Translations under genes and position numbers: made by a program
Part shown: positions 36,322 through 45,044 of the stretch, one piece after another
Layout of the letters: every line of letters begins with the position of its first letter
Numbering within the stretch: the first letter of the stretch is position 1
Assembly: GCF_047553015.1 (NCBI RefSeq)
Contig: NZ_CP180212.1
Span: 1,984,001 to 2,048,000 of the forward strand
Origin: Carnobacterium_A sp047553015
GTDB taxonomy: Bacteria; Bacillota; Bacilli; Lactobacillales; Carnobacteriaceae
DNA: 64,000 nt
Direction of reading: 5' to 3'
Notes under the pieces: generated by a model
What the model saw: the letters and a program-made list of their open reading frames with translations, nothing else
What the model was told of the DNA's origin: nothing
The model's database searches: none

Positions 36322-36996
36322 CTTTACTGAACTAAACAGATAGACAATAAAAAAAGCTTTTTAACCATCTATTTTAACAAAAAAGAATAGACGATTACAA
36401 CGCTGGTTAAAGCGTAATTGTCTATTGAGGGCAGACATAAAAAAATAATCCTTTGGGTAAAGAATTCCTGACACACGATTTTATAGAGAATCATGTATTC
36501 AGGATCTCGATTTATCAATGTTATTTAAATATAATTCCTGAATGAAAAGTTAATACAAGTAGTAGGCTGTCTGAAGCTAAGTTAATTGATCGTATAATAC
36601 TCCAGAAATAAATAAGCAGAAATTAGTAAAAATTCTATTCCTAAAGAAAGCATCAAATCGACTAATCTAAAGTTAAATAGTCGATTTTTCTTAAAACTAA
36701 TTACTTTTATTAAGTTTAATGTGATTAAAATACTTGTTATGATAAATATTCCTCAAAACATCTACCAATATGAACTAAAAAAATGATCCATTATTAAAAA
36801 CCATCATTTCACATATAATTGCATTTCGTAAGTTTTTATCCATGTTTTTTCTTTTAAACAATCATAGTCTCTTTGCTAACTTCAGGTAATTAGTTGAGAT
36901 TTATTGATTTTATTAGCTATTCTTCTTGTACACTGACTCTCATTCCTTTATACTTATTAAAAGTAAGCATAAAGGAAATAAAAGGATTTGACTGAG
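36322..36996. other. Intergenic remnant region
   Basis: This 675-base stretch holds no gene. It contains a hairpin with 13-base arms (36386-36426, AATAGACGATTAC against GTAATTGTCTATT, one mismatch), a divergent copy of the interspersed repeat (36446-36505) and AT-rich sequence. Confidence 0.5.
36446..36505 (+). repeat. Interspersed repeat, copy A (divergent)
   Basis: ACACACGATTTTATAGAG followed by AATCATGTATTC corresponds to the ATACACGACTCTAT...TTTCATGTAT core of the other copies. The CCTGA/TCAGG flanks pair. It is the outlying left copy, 5 kb from the rest, in the same orientation. Confidence 0.55.
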
Positions 36997-37077
36997 ATGA
37001 TTGATTTAAATGAGAAAACACATATTGGAGAAGTTGTTTTAAATGTTGAGAATTTAATAGATATGAACCATAATTAA
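36997..37077 (+). pseudogene. N-terminal fragment of a VOC (glyoxalase/dioxygenase) gene
   Basis: ATG 36997 with AAAGGA upstream opens 26 codons reading KTHIGEVVLNVENLIDM, the usual start of VOC-family dioxygenase-like proteins (T.IGEV.LNV.NL). It then stops at 37077, three bases before the next gene's stop. The remaining roughly 90% of the gene is gone, probably removed by insertion of the following block. Confidence 0.5.
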
Positions 37078-37080
37078 ATT

Positions 37081-37683
37081 CTAATCAATTTTTTTCATAA
37101 CAAATGGAATTGCAAATAATCCTAATATAAAACTGAAAGCAAATAGTAGCCACACGAACATAAATTTAAGATACGGAATAAGAATATAATTTAAAAGAAG
37201 TTGCCCAACAAGCTCCATTACTCTAGCAGGTGAATTCGAATAACTTCTTGAATTATTTATACTGCCAGTTCTATAATTTATCCTGTGTTCTTGTATTTTA
37301 ATACTTGGCATTAGTCTGTCAACATTGCTTTTCGATTGATGATATCCAGCTAAAAGTGAATCTAAAAAAGATTGATTTATTTTAAAAAAACGGTTAAAAA
37401 AAGGTAATTGACTTAACATAATAGCTACCCATGGGTAGAAACGAAAATTTATGTAAATCCAGATAAGTATAATGAAATGCATAATAGTTCCATTAATATA
37501 ATAATTAATGACACCTAAAAACCCACCACTTGGAACATCTGTGAAGAAAGAAATGAATGAAAAAAGAAACATAAAGCTCCAAATTAACAAAGATAAAACT
37601 GCCATTGGCATAAAATAATTTTTTTTACTTAGAGAACCTGAAAGTTCCCAAAAATTTTTAATTTTTTGTTTGTTCTGCTCCAT
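37081..37683 (-). CDS. Hypothetical membrane protein, 200 residues
   Basis: Four or five hydrophobic segments (about 25-48, 65-85, 90-105, 158-195) surround a polar central part containing Asn-Ser-Arg-rich sequence. No family was recognised. The short motif FWELSGSLSKKNYFMP precedes the first membrane segment. It is last in a four-gene minus-strand block with two lipoproteins and an exported protein; spacing is 81 bases from the preceding gene. A secretion or cell-envelope role is only a guess from that context. Confidence 0.6.
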   Translation of the reverse strand: MEQNKQKIKNFWELSGSLSKKNYFMPMAVLSLLIWSFMFLFSFISFFTDVPSGGFLGVINYYINGTIMHFIILIWIYINFRFYPWVAIMLSQLPFFNRFFKINQSFLDSLLAGYHQSKSNVDRLMPSIKIQEHRINYRTGSINNSRSYSNSPARVMELVGQLLLNYILIPYLKFMFVWLLFAFSFILGLFAIPFVMKKID

Positions 37684-37764
37684 CTGTAATATCCCTTTCT
37701 CTATATCATATTATTTATTAAATCATATTGACAAAATTATCATTAACTATCATATTATGGTTAT

Positions 37765-38334
37765 TTAACTTAATTGTTCATAAGTTAAGTAAGTAACTAT
37801 CCATTTCCCTTTTTTTTCTTCAAGTTCGAAGTAATAACGAAAACGTAACTCTGTTTCCATACCAGAATAATTCTGTAGACTTGTTACATAAGCAGTCGCA
37901 TTAACAGTCTTTCTATCAAGAGTTTCATAGTCGATGTAAATCTTTCTTTCAGTTAATTCTTTAGAGGACTCGTAATCATATATATATTTATCAGCAGAGT
38001 CTACTATATAATCAGTATCCATACCTTCTAATTCCTCTTGTGTTGGAAGGATTCCGCTTAATATATCTTTACTAACATAGATTGCTACACTTTCTCGATA
38101 TTTTTGATAACCTTCTTCATTTGATAAACTATTATCTTGATTAATAAAAGATTGAAGAAAATTATCTACTGTAATATGAATTAATTTAGCTTTTTTAGTT
38201 TTTTCATCAATCTTATCTGCTGCAAAAACTCTAGTATTTGCAGTAGATTGATAAATCTTATTGTTTGTTACCTTACCTAAACTAATAGTAAATAAGAATA
38301 TCACTACCAAAATGGTTATGCTTACTTTTTTCAC
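37765..38334 (-). CDS. Exported protein, paralogue of the neighbouring lipoprotein
   Basis: This 189-residue protein has an N-terminal signal or anchor segment (about 5-25). Its body is similar to the next gene upstream: VDNFLQSFIN, ILPTQEELEGMD, RKIYIDYETLDRKTVNATA and a terminal W.VTYLTYE strand all have counterparts there. The two are therefore tandem paralogues that diverged strongly. The fold may be NTF2-like, as in conjugation-associated TcpC domains, but that is speculation. It starts at GTG 38334 with GAAAAGG upstream. Confidence 0.65.
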   Translation of the reverse strand: MKKVSITILVVIFLFTISLGKVTNNKIYQSTANTRVFAADKIDEKTKKAKLIHITVDNFLQSFINQDNSLSNEEGYQKYRESVAIYVSKDILSGILPTQEELEGMDTDYIVDSADKYIYDYESSKELTERKIYIDYETLDRKTVNATAYVTSLQNYSGMETELRFRYYFELEEKKGKWIVTYLTYEQLS

Positions 38335-38382
38335 GCCTTTTCTCTCCCTATATTAAAATGTTACCTAATATTACTCTCTATA

Positions 38383-39093
38383 CTAATTTTCTTTTTTTAT
38401 GGATTTATCACTAATTACTTCGTATTCGCTGATAATCCAATTATCATCTTGTTTTTCAATGTTAAAAGTGTAAGTACGAAGTTCGTCAAAGGTATCAATA
38501 CTTCCTTCCATATCTGTTTTAAAATTATAAAAAGCATCAGCAAGGATATTTACTGTCTTTGTATTTAATGATTGCTCATCAATATAAATATTCCTTCTTT
38601 CCAATTTATATTCTACTTCCATTAAATTTGAGACAGGCGATATCGTTGAATCATATTCTGAATCTTTAGTAGGTAATGGAAAACCTTGTTCTTTCAATTC
38701 TTCATCAGTCGGTTCCAAGCTTTTTAATAGCTCATTTGTTACAAATGGTTCTAATGTTTCACGACGTTCTCGACGAATTTCATCATCAGTATAATTTATA
38801 GATTTTTCATTTAACATGACTGTTAAGAATTTATTTACTGCATTAAAGGCTGCTTCACGTTTTCCTGAAATATCAACACTATGATTACTCTTATTTTCTG
38901 ATTCCAAGGAAACATTTGTTTCAGAAATTGAACCTCTTTTGTTTTTTTCATTACTTTTGGAAATAACTAAATTTGAACTTAATGGTATGCTTTCTGTTGA
39001 AGATTGACTTGTACTTATATCACTTTGTTTATCATTGTTTGCGCATGCTACTAACATCATACTAGTTAAACCTACTATTATTAATCGCCTCAT
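38383..39093 (-). CDS. Lipoprotein, paralogue of the following exported protein
   Basis: The 236-residue protein has the lipobox LVAC with Cys17 in MRRLIIVGLTSMMLVACANN. A Ser/Asn-rich linker (20-70) precedes a domain shared with the next gene: FLTVMLN, LEPTDEELKEQG, RRNIYIDEQSLNTKTVN and W.ISEYEV. The start was moved from 39132 to ATG 39093, where GGAGAG precedes and the lipoprotein signal begins. The function is unknown. Confidence 0.68.
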   Translation of the reverse strand: MRRLIIVGLTSMMLVACANNDKQSDISTSQSSTESIPLSSNLVISKSNEKNKRGSISETNVSLESENKSNHSVDISGKREAAFNAVNKFLTVMLNEKSINYTDDEIRRERRETLEPFVTNELLKSLEPTDEELKEQGFPLPTKDSEYDSTISPVSNLMEVEYKLERRNIYIDEQSLNTKTVNILADAFYNFKTDMEGSIDTFDELRTYTFNIEKQDDNWIISEYEVISDKSIKKEN

Positions 39094-39191
39094 TTTTTTC
39101 TCTCCTAATTGACATGTGATAACTAAAAACATCGTCGATACACTTTCTCCACTCTGACACAGAAATAAAAATTAAAAAGAACATTATAATA

Positions 39192-40478
39192 TTAATAGTA
39201 TTTCCCATCTTCCAGTTTCATACGGTAATGATCAAAGTAACCAAAAACGTCACCATACGATGTTGTAAATGCTATGTCAGGAGTTATTTCTTCATTATCT
39301 TTTGTGTAACCCACATAATCCTTTCCATTACTATCTGCTTCAACAATTGGAATACCTGATGTTTGAACCATTTCGTTTGGATCTTCGAAGTACATGCGAT
39401 CTTCTTTTTCTTTTGCTTTACGTTCGTTGAAATCATTGTTTAACGTCATCATTATTTGCGAAGAACTCGGAAGTGAATTTTTTTCAATACCCAAAAATTC
39501 TTTCAAATCTTTTTCGCTAAAGGGTTCAAATTCGTAATCAGTGAATTCTGGTTCTGAAGATAGCGTCCTGTCAACATTAAAGATTAAATTATCCCCTTCT
39601 TTAGTCAAGTTCTCTGTTTGAATATCTATCTTATGAGTCTTTGCATTCCCATAATAATAGTTTCCACCAGGCAAGTCGGGTTGTCCTTCTTTCAAGTTTA
39701 CAGCATCATTTAAGAAGTAGTTTCCATCAATGTCTAAAGATACAATCATGTTAGTCATATCATATGACATCAGTTTATTCTTACCATACTCCTTGTCGAT
39801 GTAACCAGATTGAACACGAATCGAATTATTTTTAATGACTTTTCCTTCTATCATTTGCATTTCTTTGTTGTCTTTGAAGTAGATTAGCTTAGATTGTTCT
39901 TCATCTTTTAACTCTCTGTAATCCGTTTTGATTTCGCCATTTGAAGTTGTATAAACAACCTCAGAACCACGTAACTCCCCTTCATTCTTCTTAACATCCA
40001 TTAATGAATATTCAAAGATCGTATAAAGACCGCTGTCTTCTATTGAGAGAATGTAGTTTTTGTATTTTCTAAACTCTTCAGGTAGCATATCTGCATCATA
40101 TCCTTGAACTGTCGATTCATTTCGTAAATCACGTGTTTGTCCATGATACATACCAGCTAATTTTGAAGCATCTGTGCTTGTAACAGTCCAACCATCTCTA
40201 TTCGCTACATCTAATGCCTTTTGGCTGATATATGAGCCTCCCCACCGCTTAAAGTTTTGTTTTTCTATTTCTTTCTTTTCTTTTTCCGCTTCTTCATCTT
40301 CCTTTTGTTTTTGTTCTAACTCTTTCCCTTCCTTTTGGTCGTTTTTTATTTGTAGATTTCTTTGTTCTTCCGCGGCCATATTTAATTCAGCTTGACTGCG
40401 AACGCCTTCTTTCCCTTTATTTCCGCATCCTGCTAATAGCAACGTACTTACCAACGCTAACCAAACCATTTTCTTCAT
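39192..40478 (-). CDS. Large lipoprotein of unknown function
   Basis: The 428-residue protein begins with a lipoprotein signal, LLLAGCG (Cys near 18). A charged helical stretch very rich in Glu, Lys and Gln (about 30-70) is probably a coiled coil. The rest is a beta-rich domain with WGGSYISQKALDVANRDGW, FEYSLMDVKKNEGEL and TSYGDVFGYFDHYRM, which resembles no family I know. It is the first gene of the four-gene block; AGGAG precedes ATG 40478. Surface display is certain enough, the role is not. Confidence 0.65.
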   Translation of the reverse strand: MKKMVWLALVSTLLLAGCGNKGKEGVRSQAELNMAAEEQRNLQIKNDQKEGKELEQKQKEDEEAEKEKKEIEKQNFKRWGGSYISQKALDVANRDGWTVTSTDASKLAGMYHGQTRDLRNESTVQGYDADMLPEEFRKYKNYILSIEDSGLYTIFEYSLMDVKKNEGELRGSEVVYTTSNGEIKTDYRELKDEEQSKLIYFKDNKEMQMIEGKVIKNNSIRVQSGYIDKEYGKNKLMSYDMTNMIVSLDIDGNYFLNDAVNLKEGQPDLPGGNYYYGNAKTHKIDIQTENLTKEGDNLIFNVDRTLSSEPEFTDYEFEPFSEKDLKEFLGIEKNSLPSSSQIMMTLNNDFNERKAKEKEDRMYFEDPNEMVQTSGIPIVEADSNGKDYVGYTKDNEEITPDIAFTTSYGDVFGYFDHYRMKLEDGKYY

Positions 40479-41220
40479 AGATACAACTCCTATCATTTTT
40501 TAAAACTTAACTGTATATTTAGCTATTATTTCCACTTATTCTTATATAATTTAAACATTTAATGATTACTATAGGATAGTCATAAACTTCATCTCTATCA
40601 TTTTTAAAAATAACTCCCGAGTTAATTCTTAGTTATTTTCTGTATACCCTTTATACTCCAAAGGATCATCTACATTTTTTCACTGCAATTGTCTACTGAC
40701 TGTATAGATATTCATTTGGAGTGTAAAATTAATACTTAGGACTTTAACTTTCAATTTAATACGTTCTAAATAACTCATTCCTTAATGATTTTACAATTTA
40801 TATCATTTTTAAATATATCTAAGATATACTCAATTTTTCTTTGGTTATTTAAATAATGAACTTCAGTCACAATTGCTTAAAGATTTATCTTTAATATGTA
40901 GTAATTTTTATAACGAATTATATTTAACATATTTGTATATCTTTTTTTGATTCAGATAGTGTCATTGTTTCTATATTCAATTCTTCACATGATACTATGT
41001 AATGATATACATTAATGATTAATATTTAGTAACTTAAATTAATAAATTACAAGAATACAACCTTAATGTACATAGAGCCACTCAATAATAGAAATCTTAC
41101 AATAAATTTACGTATAGAAATTATATTATTCTATTCATTATCTTATCTTTTTATTTTTTTATTAAGTTATATTTAAAAACCTTATTTAATTATAACAGTT
41201 ACTTAATTATTTTACGACAA
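40479..41220. other. Very AT-rich intergenic region
   Basis: About 740 bases without a plausible gene, upstream of the lipoprotein block. Base composition falls well below the neighbours. No promoter was assigned with confidence. Confidence 0.5.
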
Positions 41221-41289
41221 CTGTTTTTTTAATTGTTTATAAACTGTTTTTTTAATTGTTTATAAACTGTTTTTTTAATTGTTTATAAA
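41221..41289. repeat. Three exact 23-bp tandem repeats (iteron-like)
   Basis: Three identical head-to-tail copies of a 23-base unit (CTGTTTTTTTAATTG followed by TTTATAAA) fill 41221-41289. A unit of about two helical turns, exact conservation and extreme AT richness are typical of replication-origin iterons. The truncated RepB-like frame 5 kb away supports a plasmid ancestry. There are no spacers, so it is not a CRISPR array. Confidence 0.7.
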
Positions 41290-41371
41290 ATATTTTTTAC
41301 ATTTGAAAGATTATTGTATTAAATTTAGTAAAAATAATTGGTTTTAAAAAAGAGAAGAAACAGATGAATAT

Positions 41372-41493
41372 TAGTTAAAAAGGTGACGTCAAAACCCTAA
41401 AAACAACATTTTATTGCCATTCACCAGAAGCCTATGGACAGGCTACACTTAGTTGGACAACCCATCCTATGCCTTTACTGGCATTATTTTTTG
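41372..41493 (+). ncRNA. Candidate small RNA with terminator
   Basis: A GC-richer island in AT-rich surroundings contains AGCCT-ATGGAC-AGGCT (hairpin near 41428-41443) and ATGCC-TTTACT-GGCAT followed by TTATTTTTT (41470-41493), a small terminator. No start codon with a ribosome site opens the one long-open frame (KGDVKTLKTTFYCHSPEAYG...). No known RNA family was recognised. Confidence 0.35.
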
Positions 41494-41584
41494 TTTACAT
41501 TTTCCTTTTTTTAATGATTTTTATTCTTTCTAATTTTTTTTACTTTTTTTGTTTATTTATTGTTGCTTTACTAATAAAACAGAA

Positions 41585-41640
41585 AAAAAGCTTAGTTTTA
41601 ATAAGGTTCTTTATACACGAATCTATAGAATTTCATGTAT
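41585..41640 (+). repeat. Interspersed repeat, copy B
   Basis: AAGCTTAGTTTTAATAAGGT followed by ATACACGAATCTATAGAATT and TCATGTAT. It lies upstream of the 64-codon membrane-protein gene and marks the left end of the dense array. Confidence 0.75.
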
Positions 41641-41737
41641 GAAACAATTCCTATTTATGTATATGTTATTATTATTAAAAAAGAGAGTAAGTGAGTATTT
41701 ATATGCTTTTCAGCTTTAATTTTAAGGAGTTGTTACG

Positions 41738-41932
41738 ATGTTTTTTTCTATTCTTAGCATTATAGGAGTATTTTCCATACCTTTATGGGGCATTATTTTT
41801 TGTTTGAACTTAATTTCCATAATCGAAAACATACGATATGATAAATTATATACAAAAAATATTTTTTGGTTTACATTCTCATTTGTCCTTATTTTAATTA
41901 TTTTCACTATCCTTATTCTTTCTAAAAATTAA
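41738..41932 (+). CDS. Small membrane protein, 64 residues
   Basis: Two hydrophobic segments (about 2-25 and 44-62) with a short charged loop ENIRYDKLYTKN between them. A good ribosome site, AAGGAG, lies eight bases before ATG 41738. It is bracketed by copies B and C of the interspersed repeat and is alone in its module. No family was recognised; membrane insertion is the only safe statement. Confidence 0.6.
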   Translation: MFFSILSIIGVFSIPLWGIIFCLNLISIIENIRYDKLYTKNIFWFTFSFVLILIIFTILILSKN

Positions 41933-41984
41933 TTTTTTTCTTTTTTATGATTAATCCCCTTAGATTTACCAATAAAAATAAAAA

Positions 41985-42039
41985 AAGAACCTTAATTTAG
42001 TAAGGTTCGGCATACATGATTCTATCTAATTTCATGTAT
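41985..42039 (+). repeat. Interspersed repeat, copy C
   Basis: The first half is a perfect hairpin, GAACCTTA-ATTTAG-TAAGGTTC, and the second half ATACATGATTCTATCTAATT then TCATGTAT. It lies 53 bases after the preceding stop and 75 before the next start. Confidence 0.78.
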
Positions 42040-42113
42040 TGTAGTGAATTGTAGTAAGATGAAGTAATTAACTATACACACGTTTTAAATACTTGATTTA
42101 AAGGAGTTTTACA

Positions 42114-42527
42114 ATGAGTAAACTTATAAAAATGTCTATTTTAATTTTACTATTGAGTTTAAATTTGTTCGGGTGTAAAAAAGAACCGGTTGCTTTACCT
42201 ATTGAATCTGATGTAAAGAATATCAGCCTATCAAAAAATATAGAAAACGAAAAAGTTCCCACTATAATTTCAAATGATAAAGAAATTAATCATATTATTA
42301 AAAGTATTCAATTAGGTTCTAAAAAAACAAATAAAGAATCTCATAATGACACACCAACAAATGTAAATCATTATATAAAAATAAAATTTTATTTTTTTGA
42401 TGGTGGAGCTAGTGTAGCCTACCTATACAAAAAAAGAGATAACAATTATATCGAACAGCCTTACAATGGTATATGGAAAATAACACCAGAATCATATGAC
42501 AACATAATTGGATTACTTAATATGTAA
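42114..42527 (+). CDS. Small lipoprotein
   Basis: This 137-residue protein starts MSKLIKMSILILLLSLNLFG followed by Cys21, a clear lipobox. The mature part has a charged N-terminal stretch and a compact domain with HYIKIKFYFFDGGASVAYLY and a final IWKITPESYDNIIGLLN. No family was recognised. AAAGGAG lies seven bases before ATG 42114. It is the only gene between repeat copies C and D. Confidence 0.7.
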   Translation: MSKLIKMSILILLLSLNLFGCKKEPVALPIESDVKNISLSKNIENEKVPTIISNDKEINHIIKSIQLGSKKTNKESHNDTPTNVNHYIKIKFYFFDGGASVAYLYKKRDNNYIEQPYNGIWKITPESYDNIIGLLNM

Positions 42528-42637
42528 CGCTGTTGGTTTATCTGCTAACTTATATTTTTTGATAGAATACGAGTTAGCAGATAAACCATTAATGTTAAAG
42601 ATATTTAGATAAACTCATATATATTATAGATAAATAT

Positions 42638-42689
42638 AACCCTGCTATTAAAAGGTTCTCGATACACGACTCTATAAGATTTCATGTAT
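42638..42689 (+). repeat. Interspersed repeat, copy D
   Basis: AACCCTGCTATTAAAAGGTT followed by ATACACGACTCTATAAGATT and TCATGTAT. It ends five bases from the stop of the following minus-strand gene. Confidence 0.78.
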
Positions 42690-42694
42690 ATTTT

Positions 42695-42886
42695 TCAATT
42701 TTTTTCACTTAATTTATTAAATAATTTGGAATAAAGATACCAATTAAAACAAATAGCAAAAAAGTACAAAATACCAGGAGCCCATAATAAGCTTCCGTTA
42801 CGTTTGACATATGCAGCGTACACAAATCCAAGGAATATTAACATTACGATTGCTACCAAATGAATGAGGATTCTTATTATTTTCAT
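42695..42886 (-). CDS. Small membrane protein, 63 residues
   Basis: Two hydrophobic segments (about 5-27 and 34-53) linked by AAYVKRNGSLLWAPG. A GGAGAATGTAG stretch lies upstream of ATG 42886. It is the only gene in the dense part of the array that runs on the minus strand, between repeat copies D and E. The function is unknown. Confidence 0.6.
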   Translation of the reverse strand: MKIIRILIHLVAIVMLIFLGFVYAAYVKRNGSLLWAPGILYFFAICFNWYLYSKLFNKLSEKN

Positions 42887-42950
42887 ATCTACATTCTCCT
42901 ATACCCCTTTTTTATAGTTTAAATATACTCTTTAAAAATAGAATAACAAA

Positions 42951-43005
42951 AGGAAGCTTATTTTAATAAAGTTTGGGATACACGACTTTATGCAATTTCA
43001 TGTAT
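42951..43005 (+). repeat. Interspersed repeat, copy E
   Basis: AAGCTTATTTTAATAAAGTT followed by GATACACGACTTTATGCAAT and TTCATGTAT. It lies at the upstream side of the PadR module. Confidence 0.78.
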
Positions 43006-43006
43006 T

Positions 43007-43046
43007 AAAAGCAACCTATTCATTTGAATGAATGGGTTGCTTCTTT
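43007..43046. terminator. Bidirectional hairpin terminator
   Basis: GCAACC.ATTCATT / AATGAAT.GGTTGC stem with A-rich and T-rich flanks, just after repeat copy E. Confidence 0.75.
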
Positions 43047-43150
43047 GTTTCATATAAAATTAAAGCATGCAAAAAAATAGCTATTATGCTTTACAACATA
43101 GTCTATATTTGATATAACTAACTTGCAAAACAAACTAGAGGAGGGACAGC

Positions 43151-43483
43151 ATGGATAATAAAATTAATTCTCAAATGTTAAAAGGAATTCTATCAGGAAG
43201 TATTTTGCTTTTGCTTGATCAAGAAGAATTATACGGTTACAAACTAAGCGAAAAGCTTACAGAGTTTGGTTTTACTGATATTCCTAAAGGAACGATCTAT
43301 CCTCTTTTGCTCTCATTAGAAAAAAAAGAATTAATTAAGGGAACATTGCGTGACTCTGATACAGGCCCAAAAAGAAAGTATTATTCTCTTACTAAAAAAG
43401 GACTAATAGAAAAAAATGAATTTACATTGCAATGGAATAAGTTGAAAGAAAGTGTTGATAATTTAGTAAAAGGAAGTGAATGA
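43151..43483 (+). CDS. PadR-family transcriptional regulator
   Basis: The 110-residue winged-helix protein carries LLDQEELYGYKLSEKLTEFG and IPKGTIYPLLLSLEKKELIK, the PadR DNA-binding core, then a GPKRKYYSLTKKGL wing. The short C-terminal helix classes it with the small PadR subfamily. It is coupled to the next membrane-protein gene by an overlap. This pairing is common, with the regulator controlling its own operon. AGGAGGG precedes ATG 43151. Confidence 0.88.
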   Translation: MDNKINSQMLKGILSGSILLLLDQEELYGYKLSEKLTEFGFTDIPKGTIYPLLLSLEKKELIKGTLRDSDTGPKRKYYSLTKKGLIEKNEFTLQWNKLKESVDNLVKGSE

Positions 43484-44300
43484 ATTGGAGAAAAATGAAT
43501 TAATTAAAACAAATGCTGTCTTACAAGAATCTTTGACAAAAGGAAATGAAAAATATTATGGAGATTTACTTATTTATATTAGAGTAGTGGCACTTTTCAG
43601 AGATGTGAAAAAAAGTGAAGAATTATTATTAGAAGTTTTAAGGGATATTTTGGATGCCCAAGAACAAGGTATTTCCGCAAAAGAATATTTCGGAGAAAAT
43701 CCAAAAAAAGTCGCTGATGATATCATTAAACAGCTGCCTATTAATCTTTTAGATACTGTAAAAATAATTTTAATTGCTTTAGCAAGCTACAGTATTTTCA
43801 GTATTTTACCCAGAATTATTTTTCCAGATGAAGAACTGGATATTGGTAGTTTTTTAATAACCGGATTCTATTGGACTGTCATGATTATTTTTGCTCTATG
43901 GCTTTTAGGTATTAGCTTATATCGGTTTGAAGATAAACTATCCAAGCTAGTTTTACTTTTATTGGTTGGATTGGGGTTTTCATTTGGCTTTTATATTGAT
44001 TTTTTAATATCTACACCCTTCAAAGTAAATCTTAGTGGAGATTTAGGCATAGTTACCATCGTTCTTATATCTGGAATAGTACTTTATCTGTTTTATAAAG
44101 AAAAAGATAAAAAACCATGGACGCCTTTTATTCCAATTGTAGTTACTTCTGCTATTTTAGGAATTATTGCTAGGATAGATGTTTTCTCAGAATTATTAAG
44201 TTCAAAAGAAGGTAAAATAGGTATAGGTGTCATTTTAGGTATCTTGCTTCTCCTTCAATACGTATTTATTTATTTAACCAGCAAACAGTCAAATAAATAA
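43476..44300 (+). CDS. DUF1129-like membrane protein
   Basis: The 274-residue protein has a soluble helical N-terminal part (1-95), including RDILDAQEQGISAKEYFGEN and PKKVADDIIKQLP, as in DUF1129/DUF1048-type partners of PadR regulators. Six or seven membrane segments follow. It starts at GTG 43476, inside the end of padR (GTGAATGA), so translation is coupled. The function is unknown. Confidence 0.75.
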   Translation: MNELEKNELIKTNAVLQESLTKGNEKYYGDLLIYIRVVALFRDVKKSEELLLEVLRDILDAQEQGISAKEYFGENPKKVADDIIKQLPINLLDTVKIILIALASYSIFSILPRIIFPDEELDIGSFLITGFYWTVMIIFALWLLGISLYRFEDKLSKLVLLLLVGLGFSFGFYIDFLISTPFKVNLSGDLGIVTIVLISGIVLYLFYKEKDKKPWTPFIPIVVTSAILGIIARIDVFSELLSSKEGKIGIGVILGILLLLQYVFIYLTSKQSNK

Positions 44301-44356
44301 TTTTTCTAATAATTTTAAAATAACTGTGCTGTACTGCTTTTAAGAAAAGATAAAAT

Positions 44357-44412
44357 AGAACCTTGATAGAATAAGTATCTGGATACACGACTCTATTTAA
44401 AATAGTGTATCC
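44357..44412 (+). repeat. Interspersed repeat, copy F
   Basis: GAACCTTGATAGAATAAG, then GGATACACGACTCTATTT and AAAATAGTGTATCC. The last two parts form a hairpin, GGATACAC/GTGTATCC plus CTATTT/AAATAG, with GACT left unpaired on one side. Confidence 0.78.
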
Positions 44413-44460
44413 TAAAATAAAGATGACTTTGTCACAATAAGATAACAGGAGATAATTGCA

Positions 44461-44982
44461 ATGAGCATAAAATTAGTCATACCGACAAAAAATTATAAAA
44501 CTGAAATCATGAATTACAAACAAGAATTTATTGAAAATAAAGACAGTATGGATGGTACAAGTGGATTAGTCAGTGCAAAAAATTTTGAAGAATGGCACCA
44601 GATTGTTATCTTAAATTCGAATGAAGAAACTTCAAATAAAGAATTTGTTCCAGCTACTAGCTATCTAGCCGTTTCTACTGATGATGAACGTTTGATTGGT
44701 ATGATTCAAATTAGACATCGTTTGAATGCTTTTCTATTAAGTAAAGGCGGACACATAGGTTATAGTGTAAGAAAATCTGAAAGAAAAAAAGGGTATGCAA
44801 CAGAAATGCTAAGTTTAGCCTTGAAAAAATGTGAAAAATTGGAAATTAAAAAGATTTTGCTTACTTGTAATAAAAAAAATAGGGCTTCGGCTAAAACTAT
44901 TGTTAAAAATGGTGGAGTCTTAGAAAATGAATTTTCACAAGAAAATCAAATTATACAAAGATACTGGGTTAAGTTGAATTAA
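44461..44982 (+). CDS. GNAT-family N-acetyltransferase
   Basis: This 173-residue enzyme has an acetyl-CoA binding core: LIGMIQIRHRLNAFLLSKGG and then IGYSVRKSERKKGYATEMLS, with the R-K-K-G-Y-A pyrophosphate loop. ILLTCNKKNRASAKTIVKNG follows, the usual Asn-containing strand. The acceptor is unknown; such enzymes often modify small molecules or antibiotics. AGGAG precedes ATG 44461. It shares its module with the MepB-like gene 62 bases downstream. Confidence 0.88.
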   Translation: MSIKLVIPTKNYKTEIMNYKQEFIENKDSMDGTSGLVSAKNFEEWHQIVILNSNEETSNKEFVPATSYLAVSTDDERLIGMIQIRHRLNAFLLSKGGHIGYSVRKSERKKGYATEMLSLALKKCEKLEIKKILLTCNKKNRASAKTIVKNGGVLENEFSQENQIIQRYWVKLN

Positions 44983-45044
44983 ATTATAATGTTCTAATTC
45001 AACTTTACAAAAAATAACTTAACTTTGTACTAAGGAGCGATAGA

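Noticed and set aside
41221..41289. Tandem repeats as a CRISPR array
   Set aside because: The three 23-bp units abut directly with no spacers, and no cas genes are in the window.
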